This document shows positions 58,401 to 64,000 of a stretch of DNA of 64,000 nucleotides, in pieces (the stretch's first letter is position 1; every line of letters begins with the position of its first letter). Origin of the DNA: Breviolum minutum Mf 1.05b.01 (Eukaryota > Sar > Dinophyceae > Suessiales > Symbiodiniaceae); the NCBI GenBank assembly GCA_000507305.1, contig DF240132.1, positions 1-64,000 of the forward strand, written 5' to 3'. The position numbers were made by a program, and so were the translations under genes. A model generated the notes under the pieces. It did not search any database. It was given only the letters and a program-made list of their open reading frames with translations, and had not been told where the DNA came from.

Positions 58401-61400
58401 TCAACTTCATTGGCTACCTCCGCTTTCTCCCGCCCCCTTTCCACAAAAAATGGGCAATAAGGCAGATTCAAGTTGTATGTTTTCAAACTCTTCCTTTATC
58501 CAACAATCTGTCGGTTGTGAGTGAGTCAACTTCTGAAAATTTCAGGTCAAAATCAATAATTTGTTTGCTGGTTGAAGGTCAGAAACACATCTGAAGAAAA
58601 AATCATCCAAATCCATCCCCCGTAGGATCCATGAGACTGGCATTTTCAGCTACATTGACCGTAGAAACTAATACCAATACAAGTGTAGGTAAAGAAACCG
58701 GTCGGATGGATGCCATCGGAAAAGTATGTGGGGTATGTTTGAGGGGAACAAACGGATCTTGCAATCAATGTCCACTTTACAGAAGAAGTCGACAAAAAGA
58801 AAACTCATTTTTGAGCCCCTTGAACGGGTGACGTTGAGCAAACCCCTTAAAATGGACATTTCAATTCCAAGCAAATCCTGCCAAATGATTCTCTGTTGAA
58901 GATGTGAGCTCATGTGCTCCTAGCTTTCCTCACACTTGTTCTCACTCGCAAACGCTTAAGCATCAGGCAATGACATCTGACTCTAGGTCACCCAAAATAC
59001 AATCCCCTTAGGGACCAAGCCCCCAAGACACATATTCCAACAGTGCCCAACATCCTAATCAGAGTGGAGCTGATAACAAATGTCTACATATCAACCATCT
59101 TCATTCAATATCCTCCGGAGTCTCGAATTTCTCCCTCTCTTCTTTAAGAAAACCTTTAGGACATTTTGAAATGTGGTCCATTCAGGGTTCCCATCTACAA
59201 CCATTTGCAATCCTTACCCCCCCCCCCCCAAAAAAAAACGTCTACCCCGCACCCAGTAATATCAGTAATCAACAGTCACAAATAAAGTTTTGGTTCGGGA
59301 TTCCCTACTAAAAATGTTTCATAATCCTGGTGGTGACTGTTACTGCGGGGTAGTTCCAACATATATATGATATAATTGATATATGATATACTGCAGAATG
59401 GCACCTCGTGGCCGTGCCAAGTCATGTCCTAAATGGCGGTGTCCCTGGCCGTCATGTCCTCACAAACGGGTACTCAGATCCAAGTGGTTTCATGACGTGG
59501 GACTGGTATATTTCCTACTTTTTGCTACAAAAATCATCCATATGTAGGTAAATCTAGAAAAAATCACATGAATCCTATGGGAAACAAAACACTGTCAAGT
59601 TGAGAAAAACAGCTGAAGTAGTGTTTTTGTGTGCTAAGGTTAAACTTTAGTGTGTCATTAAAAAAAACTGCCACTAAAGTCAAAGGGGCTAAAATGCTTA
59701 AGGGATTACCAAAGTTTTGAAAAGTCAAGGGTGAATCCCCCAAGGCTAACATAAATCTGAATATTAGTCTCCCTAGTGTGGGTACTGTAATTTTACATAC
59801 CTGGATCTTCCTCTGCGGAAAAAAATGTGGTCAAACTTTTTTTCAAGAAAACCGACCAAAACAAGCAATCAAACATTCTACCTGATGTATCTGGAAAGTA
59901 AAGGATTATCATTATCATAAATATCTATAGATATATATGTCCCTATGTCCAGCTGCCTTCCAAGGGGTGCCTGAGTGGCACCCCTAAGGTTCAGAGCTTT
60001 AAAATTAGCACCTCCCCAAGTTTCTGGGTTTCATACCAATATTAACCCTTGTTTGAAGAAATCTAGTGCAATGTTGAAACATACATCCTGTAAATATGAT
60101 GCAATGCCAGCCTAGTTGACTGATAACTGGTTCTTTACTATTCTAGGGATCTCGTACACCTTGGATGCTCAAACTACGGCAAGAAAAAGCACCAACCCTT
60201 GGGCTTCAGCATCCTCGTCAAATTCCAATCTTCCCATCCCCCCCCCCAAAAAATAAACACATCAAACACAGAATCCAAGGTTCGGTGATTTTCTCCTTAT
60301 CCAAAGGGGGAACCCCCCCCAAAAAAACACCACTGGCCCATTCTTCGACCCATCTCCTGTGCCTCTGGAAATCGGCTTGGAAAGGTCCATTTCCTCAACA
60401 AAAGTCACGTTGAACAAAAAGGGGAAGCAACGAAAAAAAAAACCTATAGTAATCCATTGTCAAATCACTGGAAACAAAAAGATCCAGTCGAAATGTTTTT
60501 GTTGATTTCAATCTTTGATATACATTTTTTGTTCCAAATCAAAATTCTAATTTGAATTCACTCAGCTCTGGGAGAAAAGTTGATGCTGGACCTTGCCATT
60601 GGCTACGCCCTCTACCTCCCACCCAGGATGCTGGCTCGTCAGCACGATTTCTCCAACCAGAATCTCCGAGGGAGATTCAAAAAACGCTCAACTTTTAAAG
60701 ATATTCTGCCAAGTCGGATCTGCGCACCTTAACAAAAACGTACAGTTGGGGTGCCTAGTTTGAGAGCCCTTTAGCATTGCAATTGGCATCTTGTTCTCCC
60801 GACAGCTAGCCATTTTACAATGGAAAAAAAAACATGAAGATTCGCATCTCCTATTGAAAATGGTGGTTTCCCAGCTAGTCATTTTAATTGTCAAGGGTGT
60901 AAAACATACCTTGCCACTGCGACTTGCTATTCTGGGCGTTGCATCAGGTTGTCATAGCGTCACTACGAGAGTTCTTGTCTGTTCCACTTTCTGATTCAGT
61001 AGCCAGCATTGTCCTTTTCCCAAGGCCCATCATTGTTAGGTGGTTCCGGCTGTTCCGGCTTTTCAGGGGAAACAAAGATTTCAAAATCAAAGCTTACCAT
61101 CATCCCATTTGAGAAATATGTATACATCAAATGGGATCATTTCCCCAAATAGGGGTAAACTTTTTTAAAAAGTCTTTGAAACCATTATCTACCTTTGGAC
61201 CCCAAAACCCATTGAAAATAAAGGTGTTAAACCTCCAATATGGGTCCCATTTCCCCTCAGCTTCCCCACCATGAGTTGCGTGGCATCTCTCAATGGTCCC
61301 ATGTTGTCCCATGTCGGACACCCAGCTTTGGGGTGGTGCAATGGATGGGATGTGGCTCGACTGTGAAACTGCTTGTTGAAGAAGTTTTTTGGGGTTAGCT

Positions 61401-63965
61401 GCTTGCTTCTTCAAGCCTCCATTGAAGGCGATAAATCAGCACGCTGATGCTTCTTGAACCCCCCAATTTAAAAAAGGAACAACAGAGTGTCAGAATAAAA
61501 CATTGCATCTGTGAAAGCCTTAGAAGAGAACATGAACTTTTGATAAACAATCATCATCTATCGTTGAAAAAAACATTAATTTTTGAAGAAGATTGATCCA
61601 GGCTTTCTTGGTGGACAAGCTGTTTGCTTCGGGACAATAGAATCAGACCACATTTCTGACTTCAGCTGCAATCGGGGCCCCCACGAGCCTAAAAGTTTGC
61701 CGAAGAACGGATGTTGGTTTGGGGCCCGGTGGTTCGGATTCCTAGAATCCCCGAAAATGAAAGGGATGGTTACTTAGGGGCACCCCTAGAATCCCAAACC
61801 ACCAACTTAGGTGAGTGTACTGAATCTAAAAAAATCATTGAAACTACGACTGTAGATACGTAATACACTCCGGAACGCTAGCAGTTTGCCCGTGAAAATA
61901 GATGGTTGAAACATGAAAACTTCATTTCTTGGGATTCGCCTGATTTTCAGGGGCGAACTTGCGAACTTGTCTTTGGGGCGGATAGCGCATTAGAATTACA
62001 CTATACTGAAAACCAACGGCTGGAACCTGAAAATCCGTTGTTTGAACAGGAAAATCATCTAAACCAAACCTCCATGTTGGGGTTCAAAATGTTAGTATTT
62101 GATGGAGTACCCCCCTCAAAACTAACATGGCAATGAAAAATTCCACCACTTGAAGATGTATTTCCTATTGAAAATCGGATCTTCTCCATTGACATGTTAG
62201 TTTTCCATGGAGTAAATTTGGGTGAAAAAATCGCCTGACCCAACCATTCCAACTACACCGTAAATCTGTCGAAATCCGCCTCTGGAGGTAAAACCATCAC
62301 TTCTTCATAGTCCTTCCTTCGTGGAAACACCCGAAGATCCAAACATCAACACCATGAAAAGGAATAGAACAAAAAATATATGTGCAGCGACTTTTTCCAC
62401 GACATATACATTCTAGTATATACCAATATCCATACGTCTACTATATATGAAAAGTTTATACATCTATATACAAAATATCTATTCATCTATTATTCATCTA
62501 TATACATCTATATACTACGTATTTAATATCGACGTAAACATCTATATAACCGTTTGAGCTTCGAGTATTTCAATATCTTACAGTTGTTAAAGAAAATCTT
62601 CGTACTGTTGATGGAAGAAATCCGGCTAGCCAGTTGAGGTTGGTAGTTTATCCCATTATTTACATGGGTTGTATACATCCCAGTTGGTTGTTGGGGATTT
62701 CTTCCATCAACATCAGCAGTAAGAAATCAAAGGTGTTAAACAAATTTTCAACTTAACAAAAACCTTTGATTCGGCCAAGCTGGGTGATCTCATCGTTGAT
62801 CCACAAACCTCCCCTTGCCACTAACAAAAATGGACCGTAGTAAAGCTTGATTGAGATCCCATCCTCCCCCCCAAAAAGACCACTGGTTTTTTTTGGTGGG
62901 TTTTTAGTCCAACAAAAATAGTGACCAAATTTTAAATTAACGCACCATTTTTGGCATCTTGGATGAACAATGAACAACAACAATTTTGTACCTTGGGCTA
63001 ACTCCCCCTTCCCAGGATAGCGTCGCGGCAAATGAACGTTTCTTTTAAGAAATCTGGGGGAGCAAATTGATGGAGAGGCTGTGTATGGATTATATCTGCC
63101 TCACATTTGGGCAATTTTTATCGGTAAATGTATAGCTAAATAATCCACATACGTGGATCCTATGGGTAAGGGGGGTTGGTCTCACTTCTGCAAACCTACC
63201 TGAAAGGATACCTCTACTTAGAGAGGGATTTGTAGGTAGGGTATACTCTTAGGATTTGTTTCCTCGGATTCCGAGGCGTTTTTGGAAGGTCGGTCCGTTA
63301 TAGAGTCACTGGGAGTGTCCCATCCGTTTCTTGAGAATAGAATCCCCCGATGTTTTAATTAAATCATGTTTCATGATCCTATTGGTGACTATGCTAAACC
63401 CAACTTCTGGGAGATCACCAATCAATTTAGCATCAAAAAACACCTGGCAAACAACCTGATGACAGTAAATTGCACAACAAACTTCCAACGAAACAACCTC
63501 CGAAGTCCCCCAGTTTTACTCCTTGTCAGATGTCTTTTTCGGCAAAAAAATCGGGGCCCAGAACATTTTGGCCCCCGCATAACCCCGGAGCCTTGCAGGG
63601 TTTTCTATAGTTGCTGGGTTTTTTCCAACACCCATTTCACAAAAAAACGCACATGCTCATGCTCGTCAAATCGAAGTTCCTCATCTCTCCAGGTAGAAAA
63701 TCATAGAAATAACATGTGCACATGTTTCAAACCAGGACCCTTACATACATCGAAAACTTCTTGCCACAACATCCACGAAAACCCTTCACCCCCCCCCCCC
63801 CCCCCACGAAAAAAACAGGGTGACTTAATTAACCAACGGAAAAGCACTCACACACACCAAGAACAGGGTGTGTGTGGTTTTCGCTGTCAGGCCTTAACTG
63901 GTCGTCACTCATCTTCTCTAAAGCATCCAATTGCATCACCAAAGATAACCGTTCTTGCTGGGAAC
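48088..63965 (-). CDS. Large coiled-coil protein with a Tyr/Gly/Asp-rich segment (5' end off the right edge)
   Basis: Phase-linked exons from the right: 63965-63893, 62316-62259, 61741-61649, 60663-60592, 58774-58699, 57833-57664, 57026-56979, 56070-56026 and 55455-55369 (or to 55385 with a GC donor). Then 53886-53734, 51998-51933, 51499-51419, 50937-50879, an exon ending at 49276, and 48162-48088 with TAG. At least one exon is missing between 53734 and 51998 and one near 50879, where phases do not close. Helical segments are ERLSLVMQLDALEKMSDDQL, CKSLQDERDAEQLDDDLQ, KTKLARQQAKAKKEETELAQ and AMQEQDRRDAMENSQ. Exon 57833-57664 is low complexity, with repeats such as GYGYNDYDHYGYDDGYGYNG. I do not recognise the family. 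A scaffold or RNA-granule-type protein is possible from composition alone. Confidence 0.58.
49421..49506. repeat. TTGCTG / TTG microsatellite
   Basis: About 85 bp of GCTGTT and TGT repeats. Frames through it give poly-Leu, poly-Val/Ala or poly-Thr, none of which I accept as coding. A helical frame on its right (plus strand to 49619, or minus ADRWALNQADRSRG) is real-looking but I could not settle its strand. Confidence 0.8.
49650..49775. repeat. Palindromic element with TTATAACCCC units
   Basis: It is built from AACTGGGCGTTATAACTCC and GGGTTATAACCCCAGGTACC, with a TATTTTCGGCCATTTATAG core and a closing GGGGGCCCACCTTGG. Copies are at 58142-58302 and 51220-51345, with a partial one near 16365-16435. 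It lies in an intron of the coiled-coil gene. Confidence 0.65.
54398..54516. repeat. MITE, CTGTTGATGG family
   Basis: The ends GTTGATGGTTCAGAAATC and GATTTCTGAACCATCAAC are perfect 18-bp inverted repeats. The internal GTTGAGGTGGGTAGTTTATC is shared with 53165-53287 and 62602-62713. It lies in an intron of the coiled-coil gene. Confidence 0.8.
54760..54850. repeat. MITE, CTAACATG family
   Basis: Left end GACTAACATGACGTTGGAAC and right end CCATTGTCATGTTAGTTTTC are inverted, with TTTTCAATAGGAAATAAAT between. The element is under 100 bp with no coding capacity. Confidence 0.75.
55675..55737. repeat. CAT/TCT microsatellite
   Basis: TCATCATCAT and TCTTCTTCAT runs of about 60 bp in an intron of the coiled-coil gene, next to the CTAACATG-family element at 55525-55645. 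Confidence 0.8.
56150..56265. repeat. Element inverted relative to 57185-57302
   Basis: It runs from ACACCCCCGAGGTTTAACAG to CGCCCGTTAAACTTCCAGGG. Its reverse complement matches 57185-57302 through most of its length, including GGAAAGGATCGTCTTCCAAC. The two copies flank the exon at 57026-56979. Confidence 0.7.
57071..57172. repeat. MITE-like palindrome, GGTGGTTTCAA family, good copy
   Basis: Left end CTAGTTGGTGGTTTCAACC, right end TTTGAAACCACCATCTGGG. The core reads CAAATTGGATCATTTCTCC and AGGGTAAAAATAAAAAATT. The core is also shared with 35300-35370 and 57480-57570. Confidence 0.75.
57185..57302. repeat. Element inverted relative to 56150-56265
   Basis: It begins CCAGAAATTTAACGGGCGTT and ends GAGCTGTTAAACTTCGGGGG, the reverse complement arrangement of its partner 920 bp away. 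It is probably the same element inserted twice in opposite orientation. Confidence 0.7.
59242..59353. repeat. MITE, CCCAGTAACAGT family
   Basis: Left end CTACCCCGCACCCAGTAAT and right end GTGACTGTTACTGCGGGGTAG are inverted. Inside is GGGATTCCCTACTAAAAATG, also found at 35155-35170. It lies in an intron of the coiled-coil gene. Confidence 0.75.
62110..62212. repeat. MITE, CTAACATG family, best-preserved copy
   Basis: Left end AACTAACATGGCAATG at 62120 and right end CATTGACATGTTAGTT at 62187 are inverted repeats with one mismatch in 16. It lies in an intron of the coiled-coil gene, just left of the exon at 62259. Confidence 0.8.
62602..62713. repeat. MITE, CTGTTGATGG family
   Basis: Left end TACTGTTGATGGAAGAAATC, right end GGATTTCTTCCATCAACA. 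It has the same internal GTTGAGGTTGGTAGTTTATC as the copy at 53165-53287. Confidence 0.8.
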
Positions 63966-64000
63966 CTGGCGTGGGATGGGAAATCTTTAGATGTTTCTGG

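Noticed and set aside
1-64000. CRISPR arrays, tRNA and rRNA genes, bacterial operons
   Set aside because: No regularly spaced repeat-spacer pattern, no rRNA signature and no tRNA cloverleaf was seen by eye; the intron-exon structure is eukaryotic.

Overview
This is nuclear DNA from an intron-rich eukaryotic microalga or related protist. There are no bacterial operons, rRNA genes or tRNA genes that I can see, and almost none of the long open frames is a real gene. Real coding sequence is in exons of 27 to about 170 nt, separated by introns of 59 nt to 4.1 kb. I rebuilt genes by reading short reverse-strand frames, requiring an AG acceptor and a GT or GC donor at each end, and checking that phases and total lengths close. 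All of the confident genes lie on the minus strand, head to tail, with only 19 to 370 nt between a stop codon and the next start. Several introns have GC donors and many acceptors read AG|G. One-way gene clusters, GC donors and MITE-filled introns fit a dinoflagellate best, but this is an inference; no spliced-leader gene or marker gene proves it.

Layout from right to left, which is the direction of transcription. 63965-48088: a large coiled-coil protein gene, its 5' end outside the window, with a Tyr/Gly/Asp-rich exon. 47834-40522: a complete nine-exon gene for a 311-residue secreted protein rich in Trp, Tyr and Gly. 40151-34372: a complete seven-exon gene for a 246-residue protein with a hydrophobic N-terminus. 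34290-21462: a ten-exon staphylococcal-nuclease-like (SNase) gene. Its 4.1-kb second intron holds a 2.8-kb island of different composition that starts with degenerate telomere-like repeats. 21318-19866: a four-exon gene for only 81 residues. 19736?-10336: an RsmE-type 16S rRNA m3U methyltransferase, with its N-terminal exons unresolved. 10316-9005: an 89-residue protein ending in an Excalibur-like calcium-binding domain. 8954 to the left edge: a multi-exon protein with SAP-like and coiled-coil segments, C-terminus outside the window.

The non-coding DNA is mostly introns. They are packed with 80-130 bp palindromic elements of at least six families (MITE- or introner-like), a 31-bp-period minisatellite, and trinucleotide repeats. 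The genes do not form one obvious pathway. RsmE modifies bacterial-type (organellar) rRNA; the SNase and the Excalibur protein are domain types often found together in bacterial secreted nucleases. The close spacing suggests shared transcription, with each mRNA probably separated by trans-splicing and polyadenylation.
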